Source of the DNA: Caldilinea sp.
GTDB taxonomy: Bacteria > Chloroflexota > Anaerolineae > Caldilineales > Caldilineaceae
NCBI GenBank assembly: GCA_025055055.1
Contig: JANWYX010000005.1
Coordinates: 1 to 25,360 of the forward strand
Direction: 5' to 3'
DNA length: 25,360 nucleotides
Part shown: positions 1 to 24,190 of the stretch, piece by piece
Layout: each line of letters opens with the position of its first letter
Numbering within the stretch: position 1 is the stretch's first letter
Notes under the pieces: model-generated
Databases searched by the model: none
What the model was told of the DNA's origin: nothing
Seen by the model: only the letters and a program-made list of their open reading frames with translations
Position numbers and translations under genes: made by a program

Positions 1-270
<270 letters not shown>

Positions 271-332
271 TTGCTGCTCCCCGCGCAGTGGAACCGTCGT
301 CCCTTGCCTCACGTTTTGAAGCCAGGAGATCG

Positions 333-3309
<2,977 letters not shown>

Positions 3310-3311
3310 GC

Positions 3312-3387
3312 AACGGATGCGACGACGGATTCGACAGCGGATTCAGAAGGGAACGGATTTATCTACTCGTTGCCGTCTGAATCCGTT
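3312..3387 (+). repeat. Cluster of CGGATT direct repeats plus an 8-bp inverted repeat
   Basis: CGGATT occurs at 3326-3331, 3338-3343 and 3354-3359, with a near copy (CGGATG) at 3314-3319. AACGGATT at 3352-3359 is matched by its exact reverse complement AATCCGTT at 3380-3387 across 20 bases. The array fills the gap between the two paralogous hydrolase genes, just before the candidate promoter of the second. It could be an operator array or the hairpin of a terminator. No T-run directly follows the right arm, which argues against a simple terminator. Confidence 0.45.
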
Positions 3388-3399
3388 GTTACGTCTTTA

Positions 3400-3408
3400 T
3401 GCTATACT
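3400..3408 (+). promoter_or_regulatory. Candidate extended -10 promoter (TGCTATACT)
   Basis: TGC followed by TATACT (3403-3408) matches an extended -10 element. No good -35 lies 16-18 bases upstream, which extended -10 promoters can tolerate. The start of transcription would be near 3415, giving a leader of about 28 bases with GGAG at 3434-3437 before the ATG at 3443. This would let the second hydrolase gene be expressed separately from the first. Confidence 0.5.
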
Positions 3409-3442
3409 TCACATCGATTGAGCAATTTCGAGTGGAGCATCC

Positions 3443-7363
<3,921 letters not shown>

Positions 7364-7364
7364 A

Positions 7365-8135
7365 ATGTCCCTGATACGACCACAGCCGCTCGGCGCCGCC
7401 TATCCGGTGCACCTGCCCGTCTTCGAGGGCCCGCTCGATCTGCTGTTGCACATGATCGAGGCGCAGGAGCTGGACATCAGCGTCGTCAGCCTTATGGCCG
7501 TCACCGATCAATACTTGAAGACCCTCAACGAACTGGAGGAGATCGAGCCCGGCGCGCTGGCCGATTTTTTGGTCGTCGCCACGCGGCTGCTCTACATCAA
7601 GTCCTATCATCTGTTGCCCAAGCCACGGCCGCCGATCGAGGATGATGAAGAGGCAAGCGGCGACGCGCTGATTCGCCAGTTGATGGAATATCGCCAGTTC
7701 AAAGCGGCGGCGGCGGCGCTACGCGCAAGGGAAGAGGCGGGTCTGCGCGTATATGTGCGCATCGCTCCCCAACCGGAGGTTGAGCGGCGTTTGGACCTGA
7801 GCAACGTGGACTTGCAAGCGTTGCAACGCGCCTTGCGCAGAGTGTTGCAGCGCATCCCGGTCGACCCCCCGCTGCCAAGCGTCAGGTCGCATCCGATCAC
7901 GGTAGCCGAGCAATTAGAAAATGTTCGTGCCTATCTGCGCAGCGCTTTTGCATCAAACGGAGAGAGCAAAATGCGCGCCGTGCCTTTTGAGGCGCTGCTC
8001 GGTCGCAGTGGGACCCGGCTGGAGGTGATCGTGACTTTTTTGGCCGTTTTGGAGCTGGTCAAACTGCATGAGGTGGAGGTAGTGCAGGACGGCACCTTCG
8101 GCGAGATTTACCTGTCGCCCCCTCGAGAGGGCTGA
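7365..8135 (+). CDS. scpA: Segregation and condensation protein A
   Basis: 256 aa, normal for ScpA. The N-terminal family signature is present as VFEGPLDLLLHMI (about 19-31), followed by VTDQYL and the FLVVATRLLYIKS segment (about 66-78). The C-terminal winged helix that binds the SMC head is recognisable as VTFLAVLELVKLHEVEV with a closing GEIYL. ScpA is the kleisin subunit of the SMC-ScpAB condensin that organises and segregates the chromosome. Its ATG lies one base after the stop of the giant amidase-like gene and lacks a strong Shine-Dalgarno sequence, so translational coupling is plausible. The usual partner scpB does not follow; a convergent gene and a strong hairpin come next. Assignment is firm from the motifs. 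Confidence 0.93.
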   Translation: MSLIRPQPLGAAYPVHLPVFEGPLDLLLHMIEAQELDISVVSLMAVTDQYLKTLNELEEIEPGALADFLVVATRLLYIKSYHLLPKPRPPIEDDEEASGDALIRQLMEYRQFKAAAAALRAREEAGLRVYVRIAPQPEVERRLDLSNVDLQALQRALRRVLQRIPVDPPLPSVRSHPITVAEQLENVRAYLRSAFASNGESKMRAVPFEALLGRSGTRLEVIVTFLAVLELVKLHEVEVVQDGTFGEIYLSPPREG

Positions 8136-8145
8136 CGATGCATGA

Positions 8146-8176
8146 CCTTCCAGAAAGCTCGGAGCTTCCTGGAAGG
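8146..8176. terminator. Strong hairpin between convergent genes (possible terminator)
   Basis: CCTTCCAG (8146-8153) pairs perfectly with CTGGAAGG (8169-8176). After one A-C mismatch, AAGCT (8155-8159) pairs with AGCTT (8163-8167) around a CGG loop. It sits 10 bases after the scpA stop, in the gap before the convergent gene. No T-run follows on either strand, so it may act as a 3' stabiliser or a weak bidirectional terminator rather than a classical intrinsic terminator. Confidence 0.5.
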
Positions 8177-8226
8177 CAATAACGGTTGCCCTTCTCGGAA
8201 TCTACAGCCTCTGCGCCGGTTTTCTT

Positions 8227-8820
8227 TCACGGAGAGGCGTATAGATACCAGAAGCGCTCGCGAGGAAAGACGGACTCCAGACGCTTGTCCCACACGAATT
8301 CGGCCGGCTGCACGATCAGACGGATGCGATCGTCGATGCGACGAATCTGGTTCTTCAGTTCAGGCGTAAGATCTTCCGCCAGTTCCTCTACCATCAGTTC
8401 GATGCGCTGGCGATTGCGAATCTCGAAGGGATATTCGGCGCGCGCCCGTTTGGGATCGCCCACCACGTCATCGAGGAACCAATTGAGGCTATCCAGCCGC
8501 GCTTTGATCTCGCGCTTCAACAGCTCATGGAAGCGCGTACGCAGACTGTAGATGATTGCACGCGCCTGTTTGCCCAGCTCATCGACGCGTCTTTGCTGCG
8601 CAGGCGCCAAAAGAGGTCGCTCCTGTTCGAGCCGATAGAGGCGCGTCAGCAGATCGCCGCCGGACATCTGCACCATGCGCACGCCGGACGGTGTATTTAC
8701 ACGTAGCGTGCGATAGATATCGCCTTTGACGATGTATTCCTCCAGTTCTCCGACTTCGGCCTCCAACACCGCCAGATCGATCTCCGGCGCTTCGGCCAGC
8801 ACATAACTTCCTTCCTGCAT
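8227..8820 (-). CDS. Uncharacterised charged helical protein
   Basis: Predicted 197 aa from the ATG at 8820. Another ATG at 8826 touches the AGGAGA Shine-Dalgarno sequence directly, whereas the one at 8820 sits 6-7 bases after it, so the inner start is preferred. I do not recognise the family. The protein is soluble, rich in Arg, Glu and Leu, and mostly predicted helical, with no signal peptide. Readable segments include VRMVQMSGGDLLTRLYRLE, LNWFLDDVVGDP and RIDDRIRLIVQPAEFVWDKR. The start codon lies 13 bases after the stop of the aldo/keto reductase, and its ribosome-binding site overlaps that gene's last codons, so the two are probably co-transcribed. The helical content and lack of Cys or His clusters suggest a structural or binding role, but no function can be assigned. 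Confidence 0.75.
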   Translation of the reverse strand: MQEGSYVLAEAPEIDLAVLEAEVGELEEYIVKGDIYRTLRVNTPSGVRMVQMSGGDLLTRLYRLEQERPLLAPAQQRRVDELGKQARAIIYSLRTRFHELLKREIKARLDSLNWFLDDVVGDPKRARAEYPFEIRNRQRIELMVEELAEDLTPELKNQIRRIDDRIRLIVQPAEFVWDKRLESVFPRERFWYLYASP

Positions 8821-8833
8821 TTGCATTCTCCTT

Positions 8834-9844
<1,011 letters not shown>

Positions 9845-9884
9845 ATTGGTGCGTTTTGGTTTGCGTTTGGTTGATGACGCAGAT

Positions 9885-10331
<447 letters not shown>

Positions 10332-10350
10332 AAAAAGCCCGTCTCCCTAC

Positions 10351-10379
10351 TTTACAGATCGAACAAACGTTCGTATACT
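10351..10379 (+). promoter_or_regulatory. Promoter of the radical-SAM gene, with -10 adjacent to the start codon
   Basis: TTTACA (10351-10356) and TATACT (10374-10379) are separated by exactly 17 bases. The -10 ends one base before the ATG at 10381, so transcription should start near 10386. That would make the in-frame ATG at 10387 the first codon of a leaderless message. No Shine-Dalgarno sequence precedes either ATG, which agrees with leaderless translation. Confidence 0.7.
10360..10373. promoter_or_regulatory. LexA (SOS) box, CGAAC-N4-GTTCG type
   Basis: The 14-base site CGAACAAACGTTCG matches the Gram-positive DinR/LexA consensus CGAACRNRYGTTCG at every position. It lies wholly within the 17-base spacer of the promoter, where bound LexA would block RNA polymerase. 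The adjacent gene has a DNA-repair-type architecture, which supports true SOS control. The site is also 29 bases from the dtd start on the other strand. Confidence 0.75.
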
Positions 10380-10380
10380 T

Positions 10381-11580
<1,200 letters not shown>

Positions 11581-11640
11581 GAGCCGCAGCTGCGATGAAA
11601 CCGACGTATGCGCGTAGACGCAGCAACGGGGCGCTCTCTT

Positions 11641-11683
11641 CTCTCCTTCTTCCGGCATTAGGAGAGGGAGACAGGGGGTGAGG
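11641..11683. repeat. REP-like palindromic intergenic element
   Basis: CTCTCCT (11641-11647) is matched by AGGAGAG (11660-11666) as a perfect 7-bp inverted repeat. It is followed by a GGAGACAGGGGGTGAGG tail. Elements of this shape (CTCTCC palindrome plus a GGGGGTGAGG tail) are familiar as dispersed intergenic repeats in many bacterial genomes. Only one copy is present in this window, so the dispersed nature is recalled rather than shown. Confidence 0.45.
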
Positions 11684-11693
11684 CCCCCTTGTT
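11673..11693 (+). terminator. Intrinsic terminator of the radical-SAM gene
   Basis: AGGGGG (11673-11678) pairs with CCCCCT (11684-11689) around a five-base loop. The short T-rich run TTGTTT follows directly. It lies about 95 bases after the radical-SAM stop and touches the end of the convergent FAD-oxidoreductase gene. Confidence 0.6.
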
Positions 11694-12719
11694 TCACTCG
11701 AGCAGCGCTTCGCCGATCGCCAGACCGGACAGTGCAGCGCCCTCCACACGCGGCGCGCCGAAAGCGTCTCCTCCGATGTAGAGCGGCGCATGTGCGTCAA
11801 TCTTCAACATGCGCTCTGGATGCAGGACGGTTGGCGTAGCATAGCGCCAGCGCTTCACCTGCTCTTCCAAGATCCATGCGTCCGGCGCCAGCCATGGACG
11901 CATGGCGCGCTCAAATGCCTCGCAAAGAACATCGTCGGGGTCTTCAAAGTGCGCTTCGCTCCAGACGGGGCCTGCGTGAACGGTGACGATCGGGACGCGT
12001 GGGGAGATACCCTTGCGCTGATTGTCGGCGATCCAGGGGAAGTCGTGCTCCGGCCGCTGCACGGCGCCGGGCGCAGGCAGATGCACCTCACCGTCGATGA
12101 CAAAGAGTCCACAGAGGCAGGGTGCGTAGCGGATGCGCTCGATCGCCGCGCGGTCTTTCGGTGCAAGAGGCGTATTTCCGGCATCGAGAAGCGCCAACGC
12201 CTGAGGCGCAGGCGTTGTTATGACGACATGTTGCGCTCGAAATGCGACGCCGTTTTCGGCGGAGACATGCCAGCCATCTTCTGCCGGCGTCACCGCTTCG
12301 ACGCACATACCGGTGTGAATGACTCCGCCCTGCGCCTCCACCTGCGCTGCGATGTGTTGGGTCAACCGGTTCATGCCTCCGTGCACGGCGTAGCGCGGAT
12401 GGCCGTCCGACGGCGCGTCTGCCAGGCTGCCGTCGCTCCAGCCGTGTGACCAGACAAAAACGACCCCTTCGTTGAGCCATTGCTCGACGAAGCGACTAAA
12501 GCGAGCGTCGCGCACCGTAAAAAACTGTGCACCGTGGTCTGCGCACCCTTTGCCGATGCGGCGCGTGGCCATGCGGCCACCGACGCTGCGCCCTTTGTCG
12601 AGCACGGTTACATTGCGCTTGTACGCCGTCAGCATGCTCGCAGCCATTAACCCGCAGACGCCGGCGCCGATGATCAAGATGTCCGTTTTGTGAATCTCGT
12701 TGTTTTTCACTTCCGCCAT
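11694..12719 (-). CDS. FAD-dependent amine-oxidase/renalase-like oxidoreductase
   Basis: 341 aa from the ATG at 12719, preferred because AGGGAG lies 6 bases upstream; an ATG at 12725 overlaps that Shine-Dalgarno sequence. An N-terminal Rossmann dinucleotide-binding site GAGVCGL (about residues 18-24) is followed by VLDKGRSVGGRMATRR, the second FAD-contact motif of flavin monooxygenases and renalase-like amine oxidases. CADHGAQFF and a late LYIGGDAFGAPRVEGAALSGL segment (flavin-binding C-terminus) complete the pattern. The length matches bacterial renalase-like NAD(P)/FAD proteins, which oxidise aberrant nicotinamide dinucleotides in the cases studied; that substrate is only inferred here. The gene overlaps the stop of the upstream membrane protein in an ATGA arrangement if the outer ATG is used, indicating translational coupling. 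Confidence 0.85.
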   Translation of the reverse strand: MAEVKNNEIHKTDILIIGAGVCGLMAASMLTAYKRNVTVLDKGRSVGGRMATRRIGKGCADHGAQFFTVRDARFSRFVEQWLNEGVVFVWSHGWSDGSLADAPSDGHPRYAVHGGMNRLTQHIAAQVEAQGGVIHTGMCVEAVTPAEDGWHVSAENGVAFRAQHVVITTPAPQALALLDAGNTPLAPKDRAAIERIRYAPCLCGLFVIDGEVHLPAPGAVQRPEHDFPWIADNQRKGISPRVPIVTVHAGPVWSEAHFEDPDDVLCEAFERAMRPWLAPDAWILEEQVKRWRYATPTVLHPERMLKIDAHAPLYIGGDAFGAPRVEGAALSGLAIGEALLE

Positions 12720-12721
12720 GT

Positions 12722-13168
12722 TCATCTCCCTTCAGAACTGCTTGCCTGTGGTAGCCGGATCACATGGAGCAGGTCGAAGATCAAAAGAAATGCACCCTGC
12801 ACGACGACGCCGAGACCGTGACCACGCGCCTTTACGTCGCGACCGCCGCGGCTGTGCGCTAGCTTCCATCCACCGGTGATGTAGAGAACATCCAGCCCGG
12901 TGTTGACCCAGAGGATGCGTCGCAGGTTGTCGGCGTCGCGCTGCGCCTCCTCCGTCGGATAACCGCGCGCCAGCTTGCGCTGAAGTCCACGTCGACCAAA
13001 GACGGCTAAGGCTGCATTGATGACGCCCCATCCAAACGCCTGTTGTCCAAAGGCGCGCCAGAACGGCGACGGCGCTGCCTGCAACACGACGCCGGCGATC
13101 ACGTTGAGAAGGCCCCATGCCAACAGGCGTCCGGTGAGTTTGTTTTGAAACGACGCAACTTCCGGCAT
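12722..13168 (-). CDS. Small four-helix membrane protein of unknown function
   Basis: 148 aa. GGAG lies 6 bases before the ATG at 13168. Four hydrophobic segments are visible at about residues 14-31, 43-58, 88-104 and 118-138, joined by short charged loops (GRRGLQRKLARGYPTEEAQRD between helices 2 and 3). Short motifs such as FGWGVINAALA and VNTGLDVLYITGGW look family-defining, but I cannot name the family. No cleavable signal peptide is apparent; helix 1 would act as the anchor. The stop codon overlaps the start region of the FAD oxidoreductase, so the two proteins are probably made together and may work together. A TATACT on the minus strand (13226-13231) could be its -10. Confidence 0.8.
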   Translation of the reverse strand: MPEVASFQNKLTGRLLAWGLLNVIAGVVLQAAPSPFWRAFGQQAFGWGVINAALAVFGRRGLQRKLARGYPTEEAQRDADNLRRILWVNTGLDVLYITGGWKLAHSRGGRDVKARGHGLGVVVQGAFLLIFDLLHVIRLPQASSSEGR

Positions 13169-13240
13169 GACATTCTCCAGAGCCTATTGTATGCTGCGCA
13201 GCGCCTATTCCACTCGGTTCGGCGCAGTATACGCACTGCG

Positions 13241-15645
<2,405 letters not shown>

Positions 15646-15725
15646 ATACACTCAACGGGGAAACCCAGTAGGAACCACCCGCTTCCTATCCATGTTTTAA
15701 CCTCAGCCGATAAGATCAAGCAAGT

Positions 15726-15739
15726 CTACAATATTGTAG
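15726..15739. promoter_or_regulatory. Perfect 14-base palindrome, candidate operator
   Basis: CTACAATATTGTAG is its own reverse complement. It lies about 80 bases before the GT4 start codon on the minus strand. The TACA-N4-TGTA core is the kind of site bound by dimeric winged-helix repressors, but the regulator is not identified. Confidence 0.45.
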
Positions 15740-15851
15740 CAGCGCCACAATCATCGGCCAAAACTGCGCGCTGCAAGGCGACGCTTCCTCCGAGGCGCTG
15801 CGCCTGAAAGTCGAGAGAACGGGTTGAGATCTCCGTCTTTTCTGAATGGAT

Positions 15852-15879
15852 TTGAGTTCGGCCCGGGTGATGGTATACT
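15852..15879 (+). promoter_or_regulatory. Candidate promoter for the coiled-coil/selB pair
   Basis: TTGAGT (15852-15857) and TATACT (15874-15879) are 16 bases apart, and TGG directly before the -10 makes it an extended type. The start would be near 15886, giving an untranslated leader of roughly 168 bases before the ATG at 16054. The TTGACA at 15912-15917 is an alternative -35, but only a poor -10 (ATTCCA) lies 17 bases after it. Confidence 0.5.
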
Positions 15880-16053
15880 CTGTATAGAAAAAGAAATGGC
15901 GGTCAATTTTCTTGACATCATTTTCCGTAGCAACATTCCAGATCAATCCGGTCAACCCGGACTAGGCGCTAAATGATTGCAGGCGCTTGCGTAACGCACA
16001 GAATACCGGTCGCAGAATAAGGAGCGGCGTTTAGAAACCAAACCGGAAGCTCT

Positions 16054-19281
<3,228 letters not shown>

Positions 19282-19363
19282 TGGAGTGCTGCGTGCTTCG
19301 ATGCTTCGCAAACTGCTGCGCGTCACGAAACATACACCATCTCACGGATGCGCGCCACATTTT

Positions 19364-21104
<1,741 letters not shown>

Positions 21105-21111
21105 GGGCTTC

Positions 21112-22549
<1,438 letters not shown>

Positions 22550-22559
22550 ATGACGCCTA

Positions 22560-22568
22560 ATTGTAGCA
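22560..22568 (-). promoter_or_regulatory. Candidate extended -10 promoter of the pentapeptide-repeat gene
   Basis: On the minus strand this reads TGCTACAAT, an extended -10. The start of transcription would be near 22553, only a few bases before the ATG at 22549, so the message would be leaderless or nearly so. No clear -35 is seen at the right distance. Confidence 0.5.
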
Positions 22569-22652
22569 TAATTTTGCGGCGACCCGATGATTTTGCAACT
22601 TCGACGATCTGTGATTTGCTGCGCTGAAATCGGCTGCGAGGTGGAGCGCGTG

Positions 22653-23252
22653 ATGCCGGAGAACGCATTGTCGGAATGGATTTTTCGGATTGTATACCTG
22701 ACGGGGATTGTGGCAGAGATCGTGATCCGTGCTCCAATTAATCGAAGGCGACACAAAAGCAAGGTGGTTGTGAGTCGTTTCGATCGTCAGGAGGGCTTGC
22801 TGCTCTTGCTTTTATTTTTCGGCGGCTACTTCATGCCTTTGCTTTACATTTTTACGCCGTGGCTGGACTTCGCCGACTATGTGCTGCCGACCTGGGCCGG
22901 ATGGCCGGGCGTATTCTTCCTTGTAGCGGCTGTGGTGCTTTTTTGGCGCTCGCACATCGATTTGGGGACGAATTGGTCGCCCACGTTGGAGCTTCATGAA
23001 AACCACACTTTGGTGACCAGAGGCGTCTACCGCTACATTCGTCATCCAATGTATGCATCTCAGTGGCTTTGGACGGTGGCGCAGGCGCTTTTGTTGCAGA
23101 ATTGGATTGCCGGCGTCGGAGGGATTGTTTGTTTCGCGCTGTTTTATTTTTCTCGCGTGGCGCGCGAAGAGCAGCTGATGCTTGAGCGATTTGGTGATGA
23201 GTATCGAAACTACATGAACCGCACCGGCCGTATTTTGCCGCACCGGAGCTAA
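22653..23252 (+). CDS. Isoprenylcysteine carboxyl methyltransferase (ICMT)-family membrane protein
   Basis: 199 aa from the ATG at 22653, chosen because GGAG lies 6 bases before it; an in-frame ATG at 22587 has no ribosome-binding site. The protein has several hydrophobic helices (WIFRIVYLTGIVAEIVI; LLLLLLFFGGYFMPLLYIF; WAGWPGVFFLVAAVVLFW). The family motif TRGVYRYIRHPMYAS (about residues 127-141) is followed by a further helix and then REEQLMLERFGDEYRNYMNRT, the C-terminal block that with the RHPMY motif binds S-adenosylmethionine. Bacterial members methylate unknown small or lipid substrates, since prenylated CaaX proteins are absent. Codons here end in T or G-T-rich triplets more often than in neighbouring genes, a mild hint of different origin. 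It is divergent from the pentapeptide gene. Confidence 0.9.
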   Translation: MPENALSEWIFRIVYLTGIVAEIVIRAPINRRRHKSKVVVSRFDRQEGLLLLLLFFGGYFMPLLYIFTPWLDFADYVLPTWAGWPGVFFLVAAVVLFWRSHIDLGTNWSPTLELHENHTLVTRGVYRYIRHPMYASQWLWTVAQALLLQNWIAGVGGIVCFALFYFSRVAREEQLMLERFGDEYRNYMNRTGRILPHRS

Positions 23253-23283
23253 CCTGAAGAATTGCCGTTAAACCTCTACGGCG

Positions 23284-23317
23284 TTTGGTGAAGGCGCCGA
23301 TAAATGATACGATAAAT
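23284..23317 (+). promoter_or_regulatory. Candidate efp promoter with overlapping CGATAAAT direct repeat
   Basis: TTGGTG (23284-23289) and TACGAT (23308-23313), the latter with TGA in front, are 18 bases apart. CGATAAAT is repeated at 23298-23305 and 23310-23317, 12 bases apart, overlapping the -10. If used, the leader before efp would be about 160 bases and would contain a five-codon frame (MFPEG, 23380-23397) with GGAGAG just before it. Confidence 0.35.
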
Positions 23318-23480
23318 CGGATAGGAGTTGCGCCGCCGGGTGAGACACCTTCATAGAATGCGGCTTTTCGGAGAGTTCTATGTTTCCGGAAGGTTAACCA
23401 ACTGAGCAATGCCGATCAAACTGTAAATTCTTATTTGATGAATAAACTACGAAAATCAGAACGTTTTAAGAGTGTAGGAT

Positions 23481-24044
<564 letters not shown>

Positions 24045-24048
24045 CCGT

Positions 24049-24064
24049 CAGGGATGCTTCCCTG
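24049..24064 (+). terminator. Hairpin after efp
   Basis: CAGGGA (24049-24054) pairs perfectly with TCCCTG (24059-24064) around TGCT, starting 4 bases after the efp stop. No T-run follows, so it may protect the 3' end or work with Rho rather than be a classical terminator. Confidence 0.45.
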
Positions 24065-24128
24065 CAGAGGCGCAGAGAACACAGAGATTCTTTTGGAGTT
24101 TCCGAAGCACTCTGCTCTGCGTCTCTGC
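24064..24128. repeat. Imperfect long inverted repeat (GCAGAGGCGCAGA / TCTGCGTCTCTGC)
   Basis: The 13-base arms at 24064-24076 and 24116-24128 differ at one position, which would be a G-U pair in RNA. An inner CAGAG (24082-24086) can also pair with CTCTG (24110-24114). Repeats built of CTCTGCG/CGCAGAG words are familiar as dispersed intergenic elements in environmental genomes. It lies in the 146-base gap between efp and the glycosyltransferase gene, where no gene is seen. Confidence 0.5.
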
Positions 24129-24190
24129 GGTGTTGAGCCTTCGGATGCAATCTCGCCGCCTTGCCCCTCGCCTCCCCATATGGCGGTGAA

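Larger units (their letters stand above)
15646..16053. other. Gene-free divergent regulatory region
   Basis: This 408-base gap separates the minus-strand glycosyltransferase pair from the plus-strand coiled-coil/selB pair and is more AT-rich than the flanking genes. It holds a 14-base perfect palindrome, a plus-strand extended -10 promoter, and a GTCAA-N5-TTGAC inverted repeat (15902-15916). A purine-rich AATAAGGAG (16015-16023 region) looks like a Shine-Dalgarno sequence but is not followed by a start codon. Short open frames here lack coding character. No tRNA or other RNA gene was recognised. Confidence 0.6.

Noticed and set aside
15912..15940. TTGACA at 15912 as the main -35 for the coiled-coil/selB pair
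   Set aside because: The hexamer at 17 bases spacing is ATTCCA, a poor -10; the extended TATACT promoter upstream is better.
15716..15955. Possible small protein of 79 codons on the minus strand in the 408-base gap
   Set aside because: It has no ribosome-binding site, no motif, and overlaps the palindrome and promoter-like elements.
19282..19363. Terminator or tRNA-Sec gene after selB
   Set aside because: A T-run occurs near 19361-19365, but no convincing stem precedes it, and no tRNA-like cloverleaf could be built by eye.
22587..22652. Longer N-terminus for the ICMT-like protein from the ATG at 22587
   Set aside because: It adds a Cys-rich stretch with no ribosome-binding site, whereas GGAG sits 6 bases before the ATG at 22653.
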